A DNA stretch of 64,000 nucleotides, taken from positions 2,108,001 through 2,172,000 of the forward strand of contig NZ_CP107913.1 of NCBI RefSeq assembly GCF_036014115.1, written 5' to 3'. Below the pieces are notes generated by a model that saw nothing but the letters and a program-made list of their open reading frames with translations, had not been told where the DNA came from and ran no database searches. Position 1 is the stretch's first letter; each line of letters begins with the position of its first letter. This document shows positions 7,513-15,002 of the stretch, piece by piece. This stretch comes from Streptomyces sp. NBC_00448 (GTDB taxonomy: Bacteria; Actinomycetota; Actinomycetes; Streptomycetales; Streptomycetaceae). A program made the position numbers and the translations under genes.

Positions 7513-8667
7513 ATGGCGACCAGGACTCTCGCACGCGGAATGGGCACGTTCCTCAAGACCTGCGACCACCCGGAGGCACGCTGGTCCAAGTGCCCGCACC
7601 CGTACACCATCAGGTACCGCGACGCGGCCGGCAAGCAGACGGAGGAGTCCGGCTTCCCGACCCAGGACGCCGCCGTCGAACGGCTGATGGACATCTACAC
7701 GTCCAAGAAGGCCCAACGCCAGAACCGGAGCAAGGCCGAGCGGATCAAGAAGTACAGCGCCATGACCTTCGCCGACTACAGCGCCGAGTGGCGTTCGAGC
7801 CAGCGGCACCTCGCGCAGGCTTCCCTCCGCCACCTCGACTCACTCCTCGATCACCACCTTCTTCCCGCCTTCACCAGCCGGCGGATGGGCAGCTTCGACC
7901 ACAAGGTGGTCGACCGCTTCATCCAGTCCATGGAACGCAACAACGTCGGGCTGGCGACACAGGCGAACACGTTCGACAAGCTCAAGTCGATACTCCTGGA
8001 CGCCCACCGTCTCGGCCTGTACGCCGACAGCCCTGTGCTGGGCGTCAAGCCGCCGCAGTACGACGCGAAACGCGCGGTCATCCCGTCCCCGCAACAACTA
8101 CACCACCTCCGCACCGCCGGCGACGACGCCTTCCGCCTAGTCGTCGACCTCATGAGCGGATGCGGGCTGCGCAACGGCGAAGCCGCAGCGGTCAACCTCG
8201 CGAACCTCGTCGCCGAGGACGTCTACCGCGTCCACGAACAGGTCAACCAGACGACGAACACCTACGCTCGGCTCAAGCACCGGAAGCCCGACGAGTACCG
8301 GGACGTCCCCCTGCCCGCCCGCGTGAAGCAGACCATCGAGTGGTATGCCGACACACATGGCACGGTTGACGGCTACCTCCTGCGCAACCCGCGCAACCCG
8401 GACGTCCCGTATCCGTACTACTGCTTGTCGAACCAGTGGCGCGCCATCAAGAACAACGAAAAGGCCCATATCCCAGACGGAATGGTCGTCTACGGGTTCC
8501 GCCACTTCTTCGCGTCCAACTGCCTCTCCCACAACATCCCCATCACCGACGTCGCGGAGTGGATGGGCCACAAGAGCGTCGACATCACTTTCCGCGTCTA
8601 CCGGCACCTGATGCCCGGTTCGATCAGCAAGGCCGCCAAGATCCTCGACATCGGCCTCGCCGCGTAG
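7513..8667 (+). CDS. int: tyrosine-type site-specific integrase
   Basis: 384 residues. An N-terminal arm-binding region (GTFLKTCDHPE to about residue 60) is followed by a SAM-like core-binding domain (YSAEWRSSQRHL, about 75-165) and a catalytic domain. Catalytic boxes visible are the Arg in SGCGLRNGEAAAV, the Lys region in KHRKPDEYRDVPL, box II as YGFRHFFAS (Tyr where the first His is usual) and the nucleophile Tyr in ITFRVYRHLMPGS. ATG 7513 follows gaggagg at a good distance. It lies about 95 bp from the putative att core and faces the excisionase gene, as in actinomycete integrative elements. It should recombine the pirin site. Confidence 0.9.
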   Translation: MATRTLARGMGTFLKTCDHPEARWSKCPHPYTIRYRDAAGKQTEESGFPTQDAAVERLMDIYTSKKAQRQNRSKAERIKKYSAMTFADYSAEWRSSQRHLAQASLRHLDSLLDHHLLPAFTSRRMGSFDHKVVDRFIQSMERNNVGLATQANTFDKLKSILLDAHRLGLYADSPVLGVKPPQYDAKRAVIPSPQQLHHLRTAGDDAFRLVVDLMSGCGLRNGEAAAVNLANLVAEDVYRVHEQVNQTTNTYARLKHRKPDEYRDVPLPARVKQTIEWYADTHGTVDGYLLRNPRNPDVPYPYYCLSNQWRAIKNNEKAHIPDGMVVYGFRHFFASNCLSHNIPITDVAEWMGHKSVDITFRVYRHLMPGSISKAAKILDIGLAA

Positions 8668-8673
8668 AACACC

Positions 8674-8706
8674 GCGGGGCCGGACGCACCACGCGCCCGG
8701 CCCCGC
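8674..8706. terminator. bidirectional hairpin between int and xis
   Basis: A perfect 10-bp stem (gcggggccgg / ccggccccgc) with a 13-nt loop lies 7 bp after the integrase stop and 21 bp before the stop of the convergent excisionase gene. GC-rich hairpins without a U-run are common terminators in Streptomyces. Confidence 0.7.
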
Positions 8707-8726
8707 TTCTGCCGCCAGAGTGTTCC

Positions 8727-8915
8727 TCAGGCGCTGTCGCACCGCTGGCGGACCCACGCCTGCACCTCGGCAATCCTGAACTGGAGCTTCGAGTTCGCCC
8801 CCTTGCCGAATCGATACGGCACCAGCCCCACCCGCGGCCCCTCCCGATACACCCACTGCACCGACACGTTGAGATACTCAGCCGTCTCCTTGACGTCCAT
8901 GAACTGCCTCGCCAT
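8727..8915 (-). CDS. xis: excisionase-like helix-turn-helix protein
   Basis: 62 residues from ATG 8915 (MARQFMDVKETAEYLNVS); the frame extends upstream to 9002 but without a better start. The winged-helix fold MDVKETAEYLNVSVQWVYRE, then LVPYRFGKGANSKLQFR and VQAWVRQR, matches the MerR-like excisionase domain. The unusually basic start RQFMD and short length fit Xis. It is convergent with int rather than co-transcribed, so it may be controlled separately. It would bend att DNA and steer recombination to excision. Confidence 0.8.
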   Translation of the reverse strand: MARQFMDVKETAEYLNVSVQWVYREGPRVGLVPYRFGKGANSKLQFRIAEVQAWVRQRCDSA

Positions 8916-9227
8916 GTCTTCCTCGCTCTCGCTCGCGGCCAACCGGAACCCGGGGCGACCGTCTGGAGCAACAACGGTGTCCCGCAGCCCGAGGTTTGAC
9001 ACAGCCGAGACTCTTCGATAAAGGGAATCGAATAGCTCCCGGACCTCGTGTCATACAGGGCGTACGAGTTGACCCCGCGGACCTGTCCGAGTGCCACGCA
9101 AGAGTGGACCAACCACGCCGGTGTGCCGTACACCGAGACGTGGCTGTTTGGTGACGGACCGAAGGACCTTGTGAAGCCGCGGGCGCGGTCTTGGATCCCG
9201 CCCGGGCTGCCGAAACGGGCAGATGGG

Positions 9228-9315
9228 GCGTGCCGCCCCGTTCGGCGCTGACATGTAGGTCAAATACAAGGAGACCGCCCGCGGCGGCCTCGCCGTCAAC
9301 GTCATCGAGTGCTGA
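9228..9315 (+). pseudogene. L-serine ammonia-lyase C-terminal fragment
   Basis: The plus strand reads PFGADM, a stop (TAG where Lys AAG is expected), then VKYKETARGGLAVNVIEC and TGA at 9313-9315. The GADM-KYKETARGGLA signature is the C-terminus of iron-sulfur L-serine dehydratases, including the final Cys. Everything upstream is missing. It is the second stranded 3' end of a central-metabolism gene in this region, after the enolase tail. The family match rests on a short stretch, so confidence is moderate. Confidence 0.6.
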
Positions 9316-9345
9316 CCGCGTAGGCCCTGACCTGCGGCTTCCCGT

Positions 9346-9436
9346 CTTTCAGCTCTGTCGGAGCCTTTCGTGCCTGTACGGCGGAAAGTCCCTCGGAAGT
9401 CCCTCCGACAGAGCTGAAAGTCCCTGAAAAGTCCCT
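9346..9436. repeat. 18-bp inverted repeat plus four phased AAGTCCCT octamers
   Basis: Arms 9346-9363 and 9403-9420 are perfect reverse complements. The octamer AAGTCCCT occurs at 9386, 9397, 9418 and 9429, with start-to-start steps of 11, 21 and 11 bp, which puts all four on the same helix face. Such arrays usually bind an element-encoded protein (replication initiator, arm-type integrase site or repressor). No coding sequence overlaps it. Confidence 0.7.
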
Positions 9437-9787
9437 GGGATCAGGTCCTGGGGAGGCGACGTTGGCAGGGCAGTGCAGCGCACCAAGGCTCGCACCCGAC
9501 CGTCGGCGAACCCATCCGCCCGGCAAAGCCACGTGGCAGCAGCTCCGTCACCGCCGATCACGGACCTAGGGTTTATGAGTCGCCCAGATTCCGTACCGGA
9601 CGATGACGCGTAGTCCTCCCTGATCCCATCTGTGCAGGCCAGAAGAACAGACGATCCGGCTCGCGGCACGTGATATCACCAGTTCCGAAGGCGTCCGGGC
9701 TCACACCGGGCTCACCGAGGGCGCACCGCAACAGCTGCCCCACTCCCCCACGATGACGGCCAAATCGGCCTCGAAGGTGACCCCTAC

Positions 9788-10803
9788 GGAGGGCGGAGGC
9801 ACTGAGGTTTTCTCAGCGAAATGATCTTCGCGAAACGTTGTGAACCGCTCGCCCTTGGGCGGATCGGACGAACCCATCCTGGTCGTGGGCAGACGTAAAG
9901 CCCCTGGTAGGACAGGTCTCACCACAAGAACTCGTCCGAACCGCCAGAGGCTTCACGTTGGTCACCTATGTTGCCACGCTCGACGTCCCGCGCCACGTCG
10001 TGGAGCACCTTTCACGACTGCTGGCCGCCCACCGGCGACGGCTGCGCACCCCGCGGGGGTCGCGGGCGCTGGGTCCGTTCCGCCAGGCCCTGCTGGTCCT
10101 GCGCTGGTTCCGCGGGAAGGCTTGCGTGCACTGCCTGGCCCGCGACGCTGGCGTCTCGCAGGCCACCGGCTACCGCTACCTCCACGAAGGCATCGATGTC
10201 CTGGCGGAACAGGCCCCCGACCTGCACGACGTCCTCAACCGCTGCAGGCGGGACGGAATGACGCACGTGATCCTGGACGGCACGCTCATCGAGTCCGACC
10301 GCCTCGCAGGCGTCCGCGACAACGGCAACGACCTCTGGTTCAGCCAGAAACACAAGGCATTCGGCGGCAACGTGCAGTTCCTGTCCGCCCCGGACGGAAC
10401 CCCGCTGTGGGTCTCCGACGTCGAGCCCGGCTCCACACCCGACATCACCGCCGCCCGCATCCACGCCCTGCCCGCCCTGTACAAGGCCGCTACCGACGGG
10501 CTACCGACCCTCGCCGACAAGGGCTACATCGGCGCCGGCATCGGCATCCACGTCCCGGTCCGCCGCCCCAAGGGCAAGTCCGAACAAGCCCTCCACACTG
10601 ACACCCGCACCACGAACACCCTGATCAGGGACTTGCGCGCCCTCGGCGAACGCGCCGCCGCCGAACTCAAGGAACGCTGGCGGGCGCTGAAGCACGTCTC
10701 ACTCAGCCCCAGCCGGATCGGCGACATAGCCCGCGCCGCACTCGTCCTCAACGGAATCTGGAAATGATCTTCGCTGAGAAAACCTCACTGACCTCCGCCC
10801 TCC
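9788..10803. mobile_element. IS5-type insertion sequence
   Basis: Terminal inverted repeats run from 9788 and to 10803. The outer 12 bp (ggagggcggagg / cctccgccctcc) are perfect. After a one-base offset, 9800-9820 pairs with 10770-10790 with one mismatch. The element encodes a single plus-strand transposase at 9958-10767. A target duplication could not be identified with confidence. Confidence 0.8.
9958..10767 (+). CDS. IS5-type DDE transposase
   Basis: 269 residues. An N-terminal helix-turn-helix (ARDAGVSQATGYRYLHEGI) precedes the DDE nuclease core. First Asp is in HVILDGTLIESDR, the second in LADKGYIGAG, and a candidate Glu in AAAELKERWRALKH. The frame opens with TTG at 9958; the only ATG nearby is out of frame. 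The gene ends just before the right inverted repeat. No frameshift or internal stop is seen, so the element may be active. Confidence 0.85.
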   Translation: MVTYVATLDVPRHVVEHLSRLLAAHRRRLRTPRGSRALGPFRQALLVLRWFRGKACVHCLARDAGVSQATGYRYLHEGIDVLAEQAPDLHDVLNRCRRDGMTHVILDGTLIESDRLAGVRDNGNDLWFSQKHKAFGGNVQFLSAPDGTPLWVSDVEPGSTPDITAARIHALPALYKAATDGLPTLADKGYIGAGIGIHVPVRRPKGKSEQALHTDTRTTNTLIRDLRALGERAAAELKERWRALKHVSLSPSRIGDIARAALVLNGIWK

Positions 10804-11215
10804 CCGCGACGATCAGAAACCAATACGGTCCGCAGGGGACCTACGCATTACGAGTACGCCAGCGATCGTGACACATTATGTCTGGCAGTACCGCTGAGTC
10901 TCGTTTTGCCTGATCAGGAAGCATGCATGAGGCTCAGTCATGTTGGCTCATGCTGGGACGTCCAAAGGCGTCCGCGCTCCCCTTGCGCTCCCATGCCCTC
11001 TCCCACGTGACTGTCAGAGGGATGATCCTGGCCACGACCAACTGTCTTGCCCGGAGAGACTAATGTTCTGGGGGCACAACTCAGAGAACCAGCGTCCGGA
11101 GTCGAACCCGATGGATCGCCCGGTTCGGACCCAACACGTAGGTTGTAGCCATTCAACAAGTGCCGACCATTCGCCTCCCTCCCAAGCCTTCCACCTGCGA
11201 ACGTCGTCGGAATAC
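10804..11215. other. 412-bp stretch with no recognised gene
   Basis: Between the IS5 and IS256 elements. The minus strand is open over much of it (about 11014-11215), encoding Trp-rich sequence around KAWEGGEWSALVEWLQ, but I recognise no family, and the frame runs out of the IS256 transposase antisense strand. I see no RNA gene or promoter here that I could defend. Confidence 0.4.
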
Positions 11216-11223
11216 ACCGGCCG

Positions 11224-12592
11224 GGGAGTGTCTAATAAACGGAGGATCTGTTGATCATGGAGACGCCAAGTGAGTGAGATGACGATCGAGCACGAGTCCG
11301 TGGCTGAGCCGGTCGGTGCGGCCACGTCGGACGAGCAGTTGATCGCGATGCTGGTCGACCGGGCCCGGAGGGAGGGCATGCAGCTGACCGGTGCGGGCGG
11401 GCTGCTGCAGCAGTTGACCAAGCGGGTGCTGGAGTCCGCCCTGGAAGGCGAGATTACCGATCACCTCGGCTACGACAAGCACGATGCAGCTGGCCGGAAC
11501 AGCGGCAACAGCCGCAACGGCACCCGGGCGAAGACCGTGCTGACGGATGTCGGGCCGGTCGAGGTCAAGGTGCCCCGGGATGTGGAGGGCAGCTTCGAGC
11601 CGCAGATCGTCAGGAAGCGGCAGCGGCGGCTGACCGGCGTGGACGAGATGGTGCTGTCGCTGTCGGCGAAGGGCCTCACCCACGGGGAGATCTCCGCTCA
11701 CCTGGCCGAGATCTACGGCGCCGAGGTCTCCAAGCAGACCATCTCCACCATCACCGACCAGGTGATGGAAGGCATGGCCGAATGGCAGAACCGGCCGCTC
11801 GACCGCGTCTATCCCGTTTTGTTCGTGGACGCCATCAACGTGAAGATCAGGGACGGGAAGGTTGCCAACCGGCCCGTCTACGTCGTCATGGCCGTCACCG
11901 TCGAGGGCACCCGGGACATCCTGGGCATCTGGGCCGGCGACGGCGGCGAGGGCGCGAAGTACTGGCTGCAGGTGTTCACCGAGCTGAAGAACCGCGGCCT
12001 GGACGACGTGCTGATGCTGGTCTGCGACGGCCTCAAGGGCCTGCCCGATGCGGTCGAGACGGTCTGGCCTCGAACGATTGTGCAAACCTGCATCGTTCAC
12101 CTTCTGCGCAACAGCTTCCGATACGCCTCGCGCGCGGACTGGGACAAGATCGCCAAGGCGCTCAAGCCCGTCTACACCGCGTCGAGTGAGAGCGCTGCCG
12201 CCGAACGCTTCTCAGAGTTCCAGGACGCCTGGGGAAAGAAGTACCCGGCGATCATCAGGCTCTGGGAGAGCGCCTGGGCGGAGTTCGTGCCCTTCCTCTC
12301 CTTCGACGTCGAGATCCGGACCGTCATCTGCTCGACGAACGCCATCGAGTCCGTCAACGCCCGGATACGCAAGGCTGTCCGGGCCCGCGGGCACTTCCCC
12401 ACCGAGGCCGCCGCCTTGAAGTGCGTCTACATGGCGCTGATGAGCCTGGACCCGACCGGCAAGGGCCGCAAGCGCTGGACCATGCGCTGGAAGGCACCCC
12501 TGAACGCCTTCCAGATCGCCTTCGAAGGCCGGCTCACCCCGGCCAACAACTGAACCCCAACAACCAAGATCAGCCGTTAAATTGACACACCC
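11224..12592. mobile_element. IS256-family insertion sequence
   Basis: 1369 bp. Ends read GGGAGTGTC (left) and, as complement, GGGTGTGTC (right), inside imperfect inverted repeats of about 30 bp. It is flanked by an 8-bp direct repeat ACCGGCCG at 11216-11223 and 12593-12600, the target-duplication length expected for IS256. One transposase gene fills it. The exact duplication argues for a fairly recent insertion. Confidence 0.9.
11279..12553 (+). CDS. IS256-family transposase (mutator type)
   Basis: 424 residues from ATG 11279; GTG 11270 in frame is an alternative. Hallmarks are EGEITDHLGYDKHD near residue 60, GPVEVKVPRDVEGSFEP, the first catalytic Asp in VLFVDAINVKIRDG, the second in LMLVCDGLKGLPDA with CIVHLLRNS following, and the Glu region in STNAIESVNARIRKAV. 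Length and order match full-length members, with no disruption. Confidence 0.95.
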   Translation: MTIEHESVAEPVGAATSDEQLIAMLVDRARREGMQLTGAGGLLQQLTKRVLESALEGEITDHLGYDKHDAAGRNSGNSRNGTRAKTVLTDVGPVEVKVPRDVEGSFEPQIVRKRQRRLTGVDEMVLSLSAKGLTHGEISAHLAEIYGAEVSKQTISTITDQVMEGMAEWQNRPLDRVYPVLFVDAINVKIRDGKVANRPVYVVMAVTVEGTRDILGIWAGDGGEGAKYWLQVFTELKNRGLDDVLMLVCDGLKGLPDAVETVWPRTIVQTCIVHLLRNSFRYASRADWDKIAKALKPVYTASSESAAAERFSEFQDAWGKKYPAIIRLWESAWAEFVPFLSFDVEIRTVICSTNAIESVNARIRKAVRARGHFPTEAAALKCVYMALMSLDPTGKGRKRWTMRWKAPLNAFQIAFEGRLTPANN

Positions 12593-12776
12593 ACCGGCCG
12601 CTGCCGCGATTGGCCATGACAGGAGACTCAGTGCGTTGTGGCAAACCGGATCTCGTTCGAAGCCCGCGGTGCGGGTGATCATTCGGACAGAGATGCCGGT
12701 GCGGTCGTGGGCATAGAGAAACGGGCCCCTTGGTAGTGACGTGGTTGTTGAGGCCGGTCACGAGCAAGGAGGCCCG

Positions 12777-13732
12777 TTGTCGGACGAGTTGACCATCTCT
12801 GCCGTGCCTGCGTCCACCACGGTCACCCTTGGGTGTCACTGCTACGTGCACCGGTTCGGTTCGATCGCCGCGGGGCGACGGGCAGGCTGCTATCCGAGTG
12901 ACATGACGGACGCGGAGTGGGCCGAGGTCCGCTCCGTGATGCCGGTGCCGGCCTGGCTCCTGAAACGGGGCGGACGCCCGGAGGCGTTTTGCCATCGCGA
13001 GATGCTCGACGCTGTGCGCTACCTCGTCGACAACGGTGTGAAGTGGACGGCCCTGCCGGTCGATTTCCCGTACTGGCGGGCGGTCTACGACTTCTTCCGC
13101 CGCTGGCGGTCCTACGACTACGTGCGTGAGCTGTACGAACGCCTGCGACGTTCGGCGAGGGAACGCTCAGGCCGCAACGCCGAGCCCAGTGGGGGATCAT
13201 CGACAGTCAGTCGGTGGACGCCTCCGAAACCGTCGGCGAGGGCAGTCGCGGATACGACGGCGGCAAGTCACGCGACGGCCGCAAACGTCACATCCTGACC
13301 GACACCGAGGGCCTGCTCCTGGAGGTGACCGTGACCACGGCCGACGTGCACGACTCCAAAGCCGCCCCGGCGTTGCTGGAGGCATTCATGGCCGAGCCGG
13401 GCCGGCTGCTGAAGCTGGTGTGGGTCGACAGCGCCTACCAGGGCCCGGCGCTGGCGAAGGCGTTCGCCCGCCGCGGGGTGCGGATCGAGGTCGTGCGCCG
13501 CTCCGAGGGACAACGCGGATTCGTTGTACTGGCCCGCCGGTGGGTGGTGGAGCGCACGCTGAGCTGGCTCTCCCGCTCACGCCGCCTCAACCGCGACCAC
13601 GAACGCCGCCCCGATCACCACGCCCAGATGGTGTGGTGGGCAGCCACCATCAGGCTGTCCCGGCGCCTGGCCGCAGACGCTCCGCGCTGGCCGGAGAAGC
13701 GTCCCGAGCGGCTGCTTCCGGCGGCGGCGTGA
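12777..13732 (+). CDS. IS5-type transposase encoded in two overlapping frames
   Basis: Frame A runs 12777-13298: YPSDMTDAEWAEV, DAVRYLVDNGVKWTALP, YDFFRRWR. Frame B is one base behind (-1) and ends at 13732: WGIIDSQSV with the first Asp, RDGRKRHILTDTEG, the second Asp in LVWVDSAYQGP, the Glu in RRWVVERTLSWLSR. The two must be joined near the G5 run at 13191-13195, the usual -1 frameshift arrangement for this IS5 group. TTG 12777 follows aaggagg, but the first 40 residues do not resemble the family and may come from the interrupted host element. Confidence 0.75.
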
Positions 13733-14216
13733 ACCGTCCGTCCTCCGCCCGCAGCAGCCAGCCCCGCTTCTCCAGCACGTAGGCACGGTGTCGGATCTTC
13801 TCTACCTCGTTCTTGATCTCCGCTTCCCGGCCCACCGCCCGGGTCAGCTCCACCCCGTTCACCGGCCCCGAAGCGGCCACCACCGCGGCGAACACCTCCC
13901 GATACACGCCGCTGAGCACCTCCTCACCGATGCCCGGCCGCCACACCGGCGGCCGTCCACCACGCACCGGGCCTGAACCGTTCGATCCCCCAGCGGCAGC
14001 CACCTCACCACTTGACGGCACAGAAACCGGCGTATTCACCGCGCTCTCCTCGGCCAGCACCGACACGAGTTCCTCCCGCCCCACCCGGGCCCGCTCGACC
14101 CGCTCCCGCGCGGCATCCACCTCCGCCTGAGCCTGCTCCAGGACCTCCGTCCAGGACTCCAGCTCCTGCCTCGCCCGCGCCTCACGCCGCTCCATCAACC
14201 CCAGCACCGACGGCAT
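13650..14216 (-). CDS. transposon-associated coiled-coil/winged-helix protein, 3' end probably replaced
   Basis: ATG 14216 follows gaggagg by five bases. An N-terminal coiled coil (VLGLMERREARARQELESW onward, to about residue 65) and a Gly/Ser/Pro linker lead to a C-terminal domain ending ARGW-like (YVLEKRGWLLRAEDGRFTP). Relatives normally stop just after GRFTP. Here the frame runs 24 codons further into the antisense of the IS5 transposase, so the native stop seems lost. Function unknown; homologues sit beside transposases. Confidence 0.55.
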   Translation of the reverse strand: MPSVLGLMERREARARQELESWTEVLEQAQAEVDAARERVERARVGREELVSVLAEESAVNTPVSVPSSGEVAAAGGSNGSGPVRGGRPPVWRPGIGEEVLSGVYREVFAAVVAASGPVNGVELTRAVGREAEIKNEVEKIRHRAYVLEKRGWLLRAEDGRFTPPPEAAARDASPASAERLRPGAGTA

Positions 14217-14337
14217 CACAACCTCCTCGATCAACAACAAGCCGCCCGCTGCCTGCCCCTACCCCTCCGCGACCATGCCCCGCACACGAAGAAGCCCCTG
14301 CTCATCGAACAGGGACTCCCTTTGCCACAACGCACTC

Positions 14338-14610
14338 ACCGCACTCGAACTACTCCCCGACTGTTCCCACCCCGACGCTGCTCTCCTACCGGACGCCATC
14401 ACCAACGCGGCCGTCCTCGACGCCTACGCCGCCCAGGAAGTCCTGAACCACGGCGCAGCGCCCTTGTACCGCGACACCGAGCAGACGCAAAAGCTCCAGT
14501 CCGTACTCACCAGCTCAGGACTCGGCGCCGGGCATCTCCCAGCAAGTCATCTCCAAACCCTCACCGCAGCCGTGAACCACGCCGGCGCAGCTCTGCGCGA
14601 TCTCCTGTAA
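14338..14610 (+). pseudogene. C-terminal fragment of an unrecognised protein
   Basis: Right outside the inverted repeat ending at 14336 an open frame encodes about 90 residues (LLPDAITNAAVLDAYAAQEV, then LYRDTEQTQKLQSVL, ending AALRDLL). Composition looks coding and helical. The frame continues leftwards only into the transposon, so a gene was probably truncated by that insertion. I do not recognise the family. Confidence 0.4.
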
Positions 14611-14817
14611 CCGACAACGGCAGGCAACGCGCCGTGTCGGTTCAGACCGCCTCTCCCTGCAAGATCGTCACCGCTCGGCCGAACCTTGCCCGCCGAGCTC
14701 AAGGGACCGGCAACGGCGCATCTTGGGTTGGTCGCCACCCTGGCGATCCCAGCCCACGAGGTGGGGTGACGGGGCGAAAGCACAGCCGGAACCGAGCTGA
14801 CTACGAGTCAGTAAAGT

Positions 14818-14935
14818 CAGCATTGGGTCAGCATCGGTCCTGGCGCACCCTGTCACACTCGTACGCACATACGAATCCCGCGAAGCGCCCTGCGGGCATT
14901 CCGAGCCCAGCGAGCCCAAGCCTGTCGGCGGACAC
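14818..14935. repeat. 118-bp direct repeat, copy B (partner at 7069-7186)
   Basis: About four differences from copy A over 118 bp. It lies about 70 bp downstream of the intact pirin stop codon, as copy A lies downstream of the displaced pirin tail. The two bracket element 2. Confidence 0.8.
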
Positions 14936-15002
14936 GATCTGGCTCCGGGCCCGCTCGATGCGATTGCGCCGAGCGGGCCAGGAGTATCAAGGAAACTGCA
15001 GG

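Larger units (their letters stand above)
12630..14336. mobile_element. older element with terminal inverted repeats, apparently interrupted by an IS5 copy
   Basis: Bases 12630-12645 and 14321-14336 are perfect 16-bp inverted repeats, and similarity continues inward for about 15 bp more (ggatctcgttcga against ggagtccctgttcga). Inside lie a plus-strand IS5-type transposase and, facing it, a coiled-coil gene of a kind often found inside Streptomyces transposons. The reading start at 12777 and the minus gene both appear fused to IS5 sequence, so an IS5 insertion into an older element is my best reading. Confidence 0.55.

Noticed and set aside
343..7513. tRNA gene as integration site
   Set aside because: I looked for a tRNA at the element ends because such elements usually use one. 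None is seen; the shared sequence is pirin coding DNA.
9051..9251. 67-residue ORF after the excisionase
   Set aside because: No recognisable family, no ribosome-binding site that stands out, and it runs into a clear pseudogene tail in another frame.
9386..9436. Possible CRISPR array
   Set aside because: The repeated units are 8 bp with 3-13-bp gaps, far too short for CRISPR repeats and spacers. No cas-like gene is present.
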